DNA from: Streptomyces sp. NBC_00193 | Lineage (GTDB): Bacteria; Actinomycetota; Actinomycetes; Streptomycetales; Streptomycetaceae | NCBI RefSeq assembly: GCF_026342735.1 | Contig: NZ_JAPEMM010000002.1 | Span: 496,001-560,000, forward strand | DNA length: 64,000 nucleotides | Direction of reading: 5' to 3' | In this document: piece after piece, positions 43,305-51,307 of the stretch | Layout: the number at the start of each line of letters is the position of its first letter | Position numbering within the stretch: position 1 is the first letter of the stretch | The notes under the pieces: generated by a model | Told to the model about the DNA's origin: nothing | Seen by the model: the letters and a program-made list of their open reading frames with translations, nothing else | The model's database searches: none | Translations under genes and position numbers: made by a program

Positions 43305-44273
43305 ATGCTTGATACATCCGCACGCTTGCTGCGCCTGCTCTCCCTCCTGCAGACCCCGAGGGCCTGGCCGGGATCCGAACTGGCCGAGCGCCTCGGAGTG
43401 AGCGGCCGCACGGTCCGCAATGACATCGACCGGCTCCGCGAACTCGGCTATCCCGTGGATGCGACGCGCGGCACCACCGGCGGTTACCGGCTGGGCGCCG
43501 GGGCGGCGATGCCCCCGCTGCTCCTCGACGACGAGGAGGCCGTCGCGGTGACGGTCGCGCTGCGCACCGCCGCGCAGGGCGCCGTCCCCGGCACCGAGGA
43601 GACCTCCTTGCGGGCGCTGGGCAAGCTGGAGCAGGTGCTGCCCTCCCGGCTGCGCCGCCGGGTGCGGACCCTCATGACGTACACCGTGGCCGTGCCGGCC
43701 GACCGCCCGGCCCCGACCGTCACCGCGGAGGTACTGACCACCCTGGCGTCCGCCTGCCGCGACCAGGAACGACTGCGCTTCGACTACCTGGACCACACCG
43801 GCTCGCCCACCCGCCGCATCGTGGAGCCCTATCGGGCGGTGAACTGGGGACAGCGCTGGTACCTGGTGGCATGGGACGTCGAGCGCCAGGACTGGCGGAC
43901 CTTCCGGGCCGACCGAATCCAGCCCCGCACCCCCACCGGGCCGCGCTTCACCCCGCGCGAACTGCCCGGCGGCGACGCCGCGGCATACGTCTCCCGACGG
44001 GTATCGGGCGCGGCCTGGCGCTACCACGCACGGGTTACCGTCCACGCCCCGGCGGCGGCGGTGATCGAGCAGATCAACCCTGCGGTCGGCACGGTCGAGG
44101 CACTCGACGCCAACACCTGCGTCCTGACCACCGGCGCCGATACGGTGCAGACCCTCGCGGTCCATCTGGGCATGCTCGACTTCGACTTCCATGTCACAGA
44201 GCCCGCGGAACTGGTCACCCACCTGCGTCGACTCGCGGACCGCTACTCCCGCTCCACACCACCTGCCCCCTGA
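43305..44273 (+). CDS. YafY-type regulator with WYL domain
   Basis: The protein has 322 residues. An HTH_11 DeoR-like DNA-binding domain (~1-60; ELAERLGVSGRTVRNDIDRLRELGYPV) is followed by a WYL sensor domain containing WGQRWYLVAWD and a C-terminal WCX-type extension. WYL domains sense nucleic acids or other ligands. The 63-base spacer to the epoxide-hydrolase homologue is the likely operator site, and this gene pairing is common in actinobacteria. The effector is unknown. Confidence 0.88.
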   Translation: MLDTSARLLRLLSLLQTPRAWPGSELAERLGVSGRTVRNDIDRLRELGYPVDATRGTTGGYRLGAGAAMPPLLLDDEEAVAVTVALRTAAQGAVPGTEETSLRALGKLEQVLPSRLRRRVRTLMTYTVAVPADRPAPTVTAEVLTTLASACRDQERLRFDYLDHTGSPTRRIVEPYRAVNWGQRWYLVAWDVERQDWRTFRADRIQPRTPTGPRFTPRELPGGDAAAYVSRRVSGAAWRYHARVTVHAPAAAVIEQINPAVGTVEALDANTCVLTTGADTVQTLAVHLGMLDFDFHVTEPAELVTHLRRLADRYSRSTPPAP

Positions 44274-44346
44274 GGCGAGAAGACCCGCCAGACGCGCCAA
44301 GACCGGCATCCTCCTCGAGCACACCGGGGAGCGACGACCTCCATCC

Positions 44347-44638
44347 CTGGTCGGCGATGAGGTAGGCGGCCTTCGCATCGGTCTTGCCGTCGCCGCGGTA
44401 GCTGCGGGAAGCGTGGTGGACTGTCCTGCCCGGAATGTGGAGGAGCCGCAGACCATGACCGGTGAGCAGAGCGATCAAAAATGAACCTCCGCCGGCGCCA
44501 GGACGTCGCCTATCAGCTCCAAGAGGTCGGGTTCATTGTTGGGCACCCGGCGCGAGAGCACCTTCATCCCGTCCGTGCCGATCACCGTGAAGTGATCGCG
44601 GCCTTACCGGCATCCGTCCCCGCCCGGAGCTCGGGCAC
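44347..44638 (-). mobile_element. Degenerate IS110-family transposase remnant
   Basis: Reading on the minus strand, three frames in turn give pieces of an IS110 transposase N-terminus: VPELRAGTDAGKA, then FTVIGTDGMKVLSRRVPNNE, then LLTGHGLRLLHIPGRTVHHA followed by YRGDGKTDAKAAYLIADQ. These carry the RuvC-like DEDD-domain motifs with frameshifts and an internal deletion. It is cut off at about 44347. The element can no longer transpose. The flanking 528-base space has no intact gene. Confidence 0.8.
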
Positions 44639-44801
44639 CCGAGCCTCCCTCGTCGTCCGGGGTCTCCCGATCGTACGAAGGACCGGAATCAACCCGCCAA
44701 CAAGGTGCTGAGCGTTCCGTATGGCCAGGACGGTGGCGTCCGAGCATTCGCTTCTCTTCCGAGTAGGGGGCGTTGTCGGTGGGTGCTGGCAGGGTGCGTG
44801 C

Positions 44802-45995
44802 ATGACGGATAGCGAGAGTGCCCGCATGACGCGGATCCTGGGCGGTTTGCCGGCAACGGCCCGTGAATTGCTGTTGGGGACGGACTGGGGGTCTCTCCAG
44901 CATGCCTACGGCTCCGGCGACGACATACCGGTCTCCCTGTGCTCGCTCGTGGATGACGATCCCGAGGTTCGGTCCGAGGCGTTGGCCGCGTTGGACATGG
45001 GCGTGCTGCACCAGGGCTCGCTGTACACCGTCACCGCACCCGCGGCGCTGTTCGTCGCCGCGATCCTCGACCACCCCGTGGGCCTCGCCGAGCACGAGGG
45101 GCACTTCCCGTGGGACGAGGGACCGCCACGCAGCTTGAGGGCCGCCCTGCTCGCCTGGCTGGGGCAGGTTGCCGAGTCTGCTGCCCACGGGGAGGATCCG
45201 GTGCGCGACCGAAGCACCTGGGAGTGGGAGCCCTGGCACGACGAGACCCAGCGTGAGCAGGACCCGGACGGGCTCGCCGCACTGCACGCGTGCCGGGAGA
45301 TACGCCCCACCCTGTACGACGCTGTCGAGCCGTTCCTCTCCTCTCCTGATCCCCATGTCCGTGAGGCCGCAATCGGCGCCGCAGTGCCGCTCCTCCTCGC
45401 CCCAGGTCTCGCCGAACGGGTGCCGCATGCCGTCACGCTGCTCAAGGCACGGCTGGCCCTCGTGGAGGGGCGACGGGAGCGAGCGAGTGTGGCGCGGGCG
45501 CTCGGCGTGTGGGGGGTGGACACCTCTGACCTGCTCGCCGACTCCGACCCAGCCGTGCGGGTCTGCGCCGCGCTCGGTCCCACCCAAAGCGATCGGCCGC
45601 TCGCTCTCGCCGTCCTCCTTGACGCCCTGCGTGACCCGCGAACGACGGACAGCTGGTTCCCCGAGCCACTGCCCGGGCTGGACGGGTGGTTCCGTTTCAC
45701 CGTGCTGTGCTCCGCGCTCACCCTGGCCGAAGACTTCGAGGAGGTGGCACCAGTGGCGGTCGCCATCGTGGCCGCCGGCGGCGCATCGGTCACCGACCAC
45801 GAACGCGGACCGATCCTGCTCAGAGCCTTTGCCGGTGGCTACGACCCGGCCCATCCGCTCACCCCCGCCCAACGCAACCTGTTGCGGGCCTTCGTGGACT
45901 CCGACGGGGCGACGGCCGCCATCGCCGGGAATGTGTCGTGGTTCCGCGCGGCCGGGCTGCCCGAAAACCGGGAGGGCATCACTGCGTTGCTGTGA
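44802..45995 (+). CDS. HEAT-repeat protein of unknown function
   Basis: The protein has 397 residues with no signal peptide. Regular helical pairs occur, such as DPEVRSEALAALDMG, DPHVREAAIGAAVPLLLAPG and DPAVRVCAALG, typical of HEAT/armadillo solenoids. Such proteins act as scaffolds and are frequent in immunity and toxin loci, but nothing here fixes the role. ATG 44802 is chosen; an upstream start at 44721 gives a 27-residue extension without support. Base composition is slightly less G/C-biased than its neighbours outside the island. Confidence 0.75.
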   Translation: MTDSESARMTRILGGLPATARELLLGTDWGSLQHAYGSGDDIPVSLCSLVDDDPEVRSEALAALDMGVLHQGSLYTVTAPAALFVAAILDHPVGLAEHEGHFPWDEGPPRSLRAALLAWLGQVAESAAHGEDPVRDRSTWEWEPWHDETQREQDPDGLAALHACREIRPTLYDAVEPFLSSPDPHVREAAIGAAVPLLLAPGLAERVPHAVTLLKARLALVEGRRERASVARALGVWGVDTSDLLADSDPAVRVCAALGPTQSDRPLALAVLLDALRDPRTTDSWFPEPLPGLDGWFRFTVLCSALTLAEDFEEVAPVAVAIVAAGGASVTDHERGPILLRAFAGGYDPAHPLTPAQRNLLRAFVDSDGATAAIAGNVSWFRAAGLPENREGITALL

Positions 45996-46386
45996 CCGTC
46001 GGCACTCGTTTTGAGCTGGCCGTCGAGGGCGGAAGGTCAGGAAGACGGGGGCGGGCGATATTGCCCAGCCAGGACTTCGTCGGACTCCTACTCCTGATCA
46101 ACTGGCTCGACCTTCCGATCGCCATCACGTCCCGTGGCGATGGCTGTCCGTTCTCAGCGAACTCAGTCGTCGTCTCAATCAATCCTCTCGCCCAGCTGCG
46201 AATGACGAGTCGCAGGTGCGCCAGGAGATGCGTCATGGGCGTGCCGAAGCGGGGACAGCGATGGGCAGCCCGGGGATCGTGGCCGCAGTGATGTTCCTTC
46301 GGAATAGGACTCGATCGGGGGCGGGTGCGCTCGGTCACGACGTTGTTCTGTAGGGTCGACTGCCTTACTGATCACGGGGGTAGTCG
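45996..46386. other. Intergenic region without a supported gene
   Basis: These 391 bases have weak third-position bias in every frame. I see no RNA gene, terminator or recognisable transposase fragment. It lies in the accessory island and may be decayed coding DNA. Confidence 0.4.
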
Positions 46387-46887
46387 ATGTTCCTTTCCAC
46401 GGTGCGTGGTGCGGCGGTGCTCGTCGGCATAGCGGCATTCACCGTCTCCTGCGGCGCGAACCCGGAGTCCGCGCCGGCCACCGATGTGTCCGCCTCGTCT
46501 GCCGCGTCGCCGTCGTCTCAGGGGGCCGCGAGTACGGCGCCCACTGCTTCCCGTAGCGGGTCCACCTCCAGCGCGCTGCCCGCGGAGAGGGTCCGAGATG
46601 CCTTCGCGGGGCTCCAGGCCACGCTGAAAGACTCGTGCACGCCGGGCAACTGTGCCTATTTTCTAGGGCGGGTCTACGACGAACTCCATCGCATGGACCG
46701 CGCGATGAAGGCGGACCCGAAGGGCCCCGGACACTTCCCCGAGCCGATCTCTCTGATCGCCAATCTCGACACGGCACTCGATGGCGACCATGCGTTCGAC
46801 AACCTGAAAAGGCACCAGACCCTGTTGATCGGCACCCGGGACAAGATCAACGTCTGGATGCAGGCCCACCCTGACGACTACCGCTGA
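46387..46887 (+). CDS. Secreted lipoprotein of unknown function
   Basis: The protein has 166 residues. The lipobox FTVSC gives Cys22 as the lipidation site. A Ser/Ala/Thr-rich spacer (~25-65) leads to a helical domain with a Cys pair (DSCTPGNCAYF) and FLGRVYDELHRMDRAMKAD. No family is recognised. The motif GCxPGNC-like loop suggests one disulfide. Its ATG follows a GGGGG region 10 bases upstream. Confidence 0.7.
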   Translation: MFLSTVRGAAVLVGIAAFTVSCGANPESAPATDVSASSAASPSSQGAASTAPTASRSGSTSSALPAERVRDAFAGLQATLKDSCTPGNCAYFLGRVYDELHRMDRAMKADPKGPGHFPEPISLIANLDTALDGDHAFDNLKRHQTLLIGTRDKINVWMQAHPDDYR

Positions 46888-47089
46888 CGGACGTGAGTAG
46901 GAGGCGCTCCAGCTCCAACCAGGCTCCCGAGCCGAGGTGCCCCAGGCCTTCACCCACCAGCCCCGGCTCGTCTCAACGAATCCAGTCGCCGCCAGTGGGC
47001 GACAGGGAGCGACAGGGGTAACCCGTCCGCGCCTGTCTCAACGTAGTTAGTCCGCCCGCGTCAGCGGCCTGCCGTCGACTGGGTTCGTT

Positions 47090-47390
47090 ACTGAAGGGGT
47101 CGAGACCCCGGACTCCCTGCTCGTAGAAATCAGGCCGGTCACCCTTCCAGCCGGTGTTGGAGTAGAAGCGGGTGCCTTCAGGGAACCGCGAAAGGATCAC
47201 GTCGGCCCGGCGCTCCATCTGTGGTCTGCGTTCTTTCCAGCGCGGAGTTTTGCCGACGTCGAGGCCGAGCACTCCGAGCAGGACGACCGACGATCTCACC
47301 GAGGACCGGGGAAGCTCCCTCGTCCTTGGACGGAAACGTTCGGCGTCCGCGAGGGTCGAGGGCGTCTCCAACCAGGGGAACAGGGGTCGA
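47090..47390 (-). pseudogene. Truncated paralogue of the neighbouring 194-residue protein
   Basis: A fragment shares the pattern FPWLETPSTLADAE, then SSVRSSVVLLGVLG and RADVILSRFPEGTRFYSNTGW with the intact gene at 47404-47988. The N-terminal third is missing and the similarity ends near DPFSNE. It lies just downstream of the intact copy, in the same orientation. Confidence 0.7.
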
Positions 47391-47403
47391 CGGTTCGGAT
47401 CGG

Positions 47404-47988
47404 TCAGGTGTTCTGGAAGTTCCAGAGGACGGCGACTTCTTCGTCGTTCACCGCGATCAGTCCGGCGTCCCAGTCGTAGCGGCCGAACGGGGCGTGGCTC
47501 CGGAAGGGCTGTGTGGAGAAGTCCGGATGGTCGGGCTGCCAGGCGAGGTTGGTGTAGAAGCGGGTGCCCTCGGGGAAGCGGGACAGGATCACCTCTGCGC
47601 GGCGTTCCCTCTCAGGCCGGTGCTCGGCCCAGCCAGGTGTCACGGAGAGGTCCGACCGGTGCCCCGCGGCCCCGAGCAGGCCGAGCAGCGACCTCACCGA
47701 GGATGCGGGGATCTCGTCGACTCGGCGCCGGCATCCTTCCGTATCCGCAGGGCTGGAGGGGGTCCCGAGCCAGGGGAAGAACGGGTCCTCGACGCGCTCC
47801 TCTTCTCCCTCGTAGGGGTCGATGGACTCCCACCCCCGGGGATCGCGGGTCTCCAGGCGCATGATCGCCCCGACATCGAGCCACCAGTCGTCGTGCTCAC
47901 GCGGAGAGACGGCGACGAACGTACAGAGCCACTCGTACAGCTTGAGGGCATCGGCCCAGGTTTCCGCGGTCGGTTCCTGCCTGATCAT
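47404..47988 (-). CDS. Intact member of a tandem unknown family (possible immunity-type protein)
   Basis: The protein has 194 residues with no signal or membrane segment. It is acidic and Trp-rich (DDWWLDVGAIMRLETRDPRGWESIDPYEG) and carries RRAEVILSRFPEGTRFYTNLAWQPDHPD and RYDWDAGLIAVNDEEVAVLWNF. I do not recognise the family. It is flanked on both sides by broken copies of itself, an arrangement often seen for immunity genes in toxin loci, but no toxin gene is visible. Its ATG overlaps the stop of the upstream broken copy (ATGA). Confidence 0.7.
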   Translation of the reverse strand: MIRQEPTAETWADALKLYEWLCTFVAVSPREHDDWWLDVGAIMRLETRDPRGWESIDPYEGEEERVEDPFFPWLGTPSSPADTEGCRRRVDEIPASSVRSLLGLLGAAGHRSDLSVTPGWAEHRPERERRAEVILSRFPEGTRFYTNLAWQPDHPDFSTQPFRSHAPFGRYDWDAGLIAVNDEEVAVLWNFQNT

Positions 47989-48225
47989 CTTGGTCTTCCC
48001 CCAACTCGGATGGGCTCGAAGGCCCAGAACACGCCGACTTCGTCGTCGTGCACGGCGATGGTCCCCGCATCCCAGCCGTACTGACTGAAGGGTCCGTGCC
48101 GGTCAACGGCTGCTCGTAGGAATCCGGCTGGTCACTCTTCCAGCCGAGGTTCGAATAGCGGCGTGTGCCGTACGGGAAACGCGACAGGATTACATCGGCC
48201 CGATGCTCCGTCCCCGGGCTGAGTG
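47985..48225 (-). pseudogene. Frameshifted C-terminal copy of the 194-residue protein
   Basis: Reading from 48225, EHRADVILSRFPYGTRRYSNLGW and SDQPDSYEQP match the intact neighbour. A one-base shift near 48083 then gives FSQYGWDAGTIAVHDDEVGVF. The stop overlaps the ATG of the intact copy. No N-terminal part is present. Confidence 0.7.
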
Positions 48226-48309
48226 TCGACCGCGACGGTATTGCCGGTCGCGGGGTACGCGGGGAGCAGCTCACGGGGGGAGGTAGTCGGGCGTGGCAGG
48301 GTGTTGTCC

Positions 48310-49068
48310 ATGGGCGAATGGTTTCTGCAGGGCGGCAGTGGGGTGCGGTTCGACTGGGGGGCCGTGGGGGCGCAGCGGATCGTGGGGGAGGTCGCGTGTC
48401 TGGTGGTCGTCGACGTGTTGTCGTTCACGACCGCGGTGACGGTGGCGGTGGAGCGCGGGACGCGGGTGTTTCCGCATGCCTGGCGTGACGAGTCCGCGTC
48501 GGAGTTCGCGAAGGAGAAGGGTGCGCGACTCGCCGTCGGGCGGCGGGCGGCCACGCCGGCCTCGCCGTGGTCGCTGTCGCCGGCGGCGCTGCGGGAGGCT
48601 CCCTTCGTCCCCCGGCTGGTCCTGCCCTCCCCCAACGGGTCCGCCATCGCCGCCGCGGCCGCTGCCGCCGGGGCGACGGTGGTCGCGGGCTGTCTGCGCA
48701 ACGCGACGGCCGTGGGCCGCGAGCTGACGCGTCGGGGCTACGGGACCACCGACCGGCCGGTCGCCGTCATCGCCTCGGGCGAGCGGTGGCCGGACGGGAG
48801 CCTGCGGCCCGGGCTGGAGGACCTGCTCGGGGCCGGAGCCGTCCTGGCGGCACTGCGGGCGTGCCGGCGCGGGCCGTTGTCGCCCGAGGCGGCTGCCACG
48901 GCCGACTGTTTCGAGGCGACCCCGGACGTGATCGCCGCGGTGGCCGGCAGTGCGTCCGGCCGGGAGCTCGTGAGCGGCGGGTTCGCCCGGGACGTGGACA
49001 TCGCGACCGAGCTGGACGTGTGCGAGACCGTTCCGGTGCTTGAGGGCGGGGCGTTCACGGCCCGTTGA
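48310..49068 (+). CDS. 2-phosphosulfolactate phosphatase family (ComB-like) protein
   Basis: The protein is about 252 residues. Motifs are VVVDVLSFTTAVTVAVERG, FVPRLVLPSPNGSAIA and AGCLRNATAVG, typical of the ComB fold that makes sulfolactate in coenzyme M synthesis of archaea. In actinobacteria no such pathway exists, so the true substrate is unknown. An ATG at 48310 is taken as start; upstream frames to 48223 lack support. The gene follows the broken immunity-like copies in the opposite direction. Confidence 0.8.
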   Translation: MGEWFLQGGSGVRFDWGAVGAQRIVGEVACLVVVDVLSFTTAVTVAVERGTRVFPHAWRDESASEFAKEKGARLAVGRRAATPASPWSLSPAALREAPFVPRLVLPSPNGSAIAAAAAAAGATVVAGCLRNATAVGRELTRRGYGTTDRPVAVIASGERWPDGSLRPGLEDLLGAGAVLAALRACRRGPLSPEAAATADCFEATPDVIAAVAGSASGRELVSGGFARDVDIATELDVCETVPVLEGGAFTAR

Positions 49069-49095
49069 CCCCGGCCGGGGCCGGGGGCGACGGGG

Positions 49096-50289
49096 CTACC
49101 AGCGGAGCGGGAGGCGGCTGACGCCGTGCATCAGGCTGCCCGGCAGCCAGGCCGGCGGGCCGGCCTCCGGGTCCTCGGCCAGATCGGGGAAGCGTTCGAG
49201 GAGGGAGCGGATGGCGATGCGGCCCTCCATGCGCGCCAGCGGGGCGCCGATGCAGAAGTGGAGTCCGTGGCCGAAGGCCAGGTGGCCCTGCGGGGCGCGG
49301 CCGATGTCGAACACCCCGGGGTCCGCGAAACGGGCGGGGTCGCGGTCGGCTCCGCCCAGGGAGACGAACACGGTGGCCCCGGCCGGGATGGTGGTGCCGC
49401 CCACGTCGAGGGGTTCGCGGGCGTAGCGGTACGTGGTGTGCTGCACGGGGCCGTCGTAGCGGAGCATCTCCTCGACCGCTCCGTCGATCAGCCCGTTCAA
49501 GTCGTCGCGCAGAGCGGCCAGTTGTTCGGGGTGGGCGAGCAGGGCCCGTACGCCGTTGGAGATGAGGTTCACGGTGGTCTCGTGGCCCGCGATGAGCAGC
49601 AGGAAGGCCATGCCGATGACCTCGTCGGAGGACAGGGAATCGCCGTCCTCGTCGCTGGTGCGGATCAGCGCACTCAGCAGGTCCTCGCCGGGATCCTTGG
49701 ACTTGTCCCCGATGAGCTGTACGAGGTAGGTCCCCATCTCCCGGTTCGCGGTGCTGTTCGACTCGGCCGAGGTCGGGGAGACGATCTCGTTGGACCAGTA
49801 CCGGAACCTGGCCCGGTCCAGGTCGGGGACGCCGAGCAGCTCGCAGATGACGGTCATCGGGAGCGGGAACGCCAGCGCGTCGATCAGGTCGCCGCCGCGC
49901 TCCGGCCGGGCGGCCATCGCGTCGAGCAGCCCGTCGGCGATCTCCTGGATGCGCGCGCGCATGCCCTCCATCCGGCGCGCGGTGAACTCCCGCGAGACCA
50001 GGCGCCGCAGCCGGGTGTGGTGGGGCGGGTCGGATTCCAGCATGTTGGAGTTGACGGCGCTGAGCTGGGCGTCCGGGAAGTTGCCCGCCGTGCGCCAGTC
50101 CTTGGACAGGGCCGGGTGGTTGAGCGCGCGGCGCGCTTCCTCGTGCCCGACGATCATCCAGCTCGGTTCGACCTCGCCGGGGGCGAGGATGATCCGGTGG
50201 ACGGGCCCCGCCGCACGCATCCTCTCGTAGAACGCATACGGGTCGGCATCGAACTCTTCCGCGCTGGCACTGATGTCCACTACTGGCAT
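49096..50289 (-). CDS. Cytochrome P450 (CYP107-like)
   Basis: The enzyme has 397 residues. AGHETT lies at 234-239, the ExxR helix is EEMLR (273-277) and the heme loop FGHGLHFCIG supplies Cys346. 'DPPHHTRLRRLVSREFT' and 'ADRDPARFADP' are typical of bacterial class I P450s that depend on ferredoxin. I start at ATG 50289 (MPVVDISA); in-frame sequence to 50463 is out-of-context. It is divergent from a dienelactone hydrolase, suggesting shared regulation. No biosynthetic cluster is adjacent. Confidence 0.9.
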   Translation of the reverse strand: MPVVDISASAEEFDADPYAFYERMRAAGPVHRIILAPGEVEPSWMIVGHEEARRALNHPALSKDWRTAGNFPDAQLSAVNSNMLESDPPHHTRLRRLVSREFTARRMEGMRARIQEIADGLLDAMAARPERGGDLIDALAFPLPMTVICELLGVPDLDRARFRYWSNEIVSPTSAESNSTANREMGTYLVQLIGDKSKDPGEDLLSALIRTSDEDGDSLSSDEVIGMAFLLLIAGHETTVNLISNGVRALLAHPEQLAALRDDLNGLIDGAVEEMLRYDGPVQHTTYRYAREPLDVGGTTIPAGATVFVSLGGADRDPARFADPGVFDIGRAPQGHLAFGHGLHFCIGAPLARMEGRIAIRSLLERFPDLAEDPEAGPPAWLPGSLMHGVSRLPLRW

Positions 50290-50404
50290 CGGACCACGGT
50301 ACGCCCCCTGTTGGAGGCCGGTGAGGGCGGTTTCCGGACACTCCGGGGCAAGACCCCGATCACGGTAGTCTGCGCCCTTCGCCATACGAAAGAGGGGGAC
50401 GGCC

Positions 50405-51169
50405 ATGACCACCGCAAGCGAGGTAGTCCGGACGACGGTTGAGGTCGTCACTCGGGACGGCACCGCCGATGCCTATCTGGTCCGGCCCGACGGCGAAGGA
50501 CCGTACCCCGGCGTGCTGCTGTACGTGAACGCCCTCGGGATCCGTCCGCACATCAAGTCGGTGGCGGACCGGATCGCGGCGGCCGGCTACGTCGTTCTGA
50601 TGCCCAACCTCTTCCACCGCCACGGACGCGCACCGGTGTTCGAGCTTCCGGAGTTCGTGGACTTCGGCCGGCAGCCGGAGCTCTTCGAACGGGTCGGCCC
50701 GGTCCTCGAGTCGCTGACCGCCGAGCTGGCGATGCGCGACGCCGAGGCCTATCTGGAGCGGCTCGCGGGCCTTCCGGAGGTCGCCGCCGGGCCGGTGGCG
50801 ATCACGGGGTACTGCCTGGGCGCCCGGCTGGCCCTGCTCACGGCGGGGACGTACCCGGAACGGGTGGCGGCCGCGGCCGGTTTCCACGGCGGGTTCCTGG
50901 CCACGGACGCGGCGGACAGCCCGCACCTGGTGGCGCACCGGGTCACCGCCGAGCTGTACTTCGGGCACGCGGACCAGGACCCGACGCTGCCGGCCGAGGA
51001 GATCGAGCGGCTGGGGAAGGCCCTCTCGGCGGCGGGCGTCCGCCACCGGGCCGAGGTGTACGAGGGGGCGGCGCACGGCTACACCCTGGCCGACACGAGT
51101 TCCTACGACGCGGCCGCGGACGAGCGGCACTGGTCCGCGCTGTTCGCGCTGCTGGACCGGACGTTCTGA
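50405..51169 (+). CDS. Dienelactone hydrolase family protein
   Basis: The protein has 254 residues, a cytoplasmic alpha/beta hydrolase. The nucleophile elbow is GYCLGAR with Cys137, as in true dienelactone hydrolases. The acid is in YFGHADQD and the His in GAAHGYT. Family activity is on cyclic lactones of catechol breakdown, but other roles are common. GAGGGGG lies eight bases before the ATG, and a TAGTCT -10-like box is found at about 50366-50371. Confidence 0.85.
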   Translation: MTTASEVVRTTVEVVTRDGTADAYLVRPDGEGPYPGVLLYVNALGIRPHIKSVADRIAAAGYVVLMPNLFHRHGRAPVFELPEFVDFGRQPELFERVGPVLESLTAELAMRDAEAYLERLAGLPEVAAGPVAITGYCLGARLALLTAGTYPERVAAAAGFHGGFLATDAADSPHLVAHRVTAELYFGHADQDPTLPAEEIERLGKALSAAGVRHRAEVYEGAAHGYTLADTSSYDAAADERHWSALFALLDRTF

Positions 51170-51219
51170 GCACGGCGGGCCCAGCGTGCTGCCGGGCCCG
51201 CGGCGCTACGGATCTGCGG

Positions 51220-51290
51220 TGCTACGGGGCTGCGTTGCGGCGAGGCCGCATTGCTACGGGGCTGCGGGGCCGCGTTGCTACGGAGCCAAG
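51220..51290. repeat. Degenerate GCTACGG-containing direct repeats
   Basis: TGCTACGGGGCTGCG occurs exactly at 51220-51234 and 51252-51266, with a partial copy at 51276. Related GCTACG motifs extend either side. It lies between the convergent dienelactone hydrolase and a secreted-protein gene, another case of a GC-rich repeat in a 3' intergenic space. Confidence 0.6.
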
Positions 51291-51307
51291 GAGCTACGCG
51301 GCTCCGG

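Noticed and set aside
45996..46386. Possible transposase fragment in the gap before the lipoprotein gene
   Set aside because: No motif of a known transposase family could be found in any frame.
16716..50289. Secondary-metabolite cluster around the two P450 genes
   Set aside because: No synthase, tailoring set or resistance gene accompanies either P450; they lie 31 kb apart in unrelated contexts.
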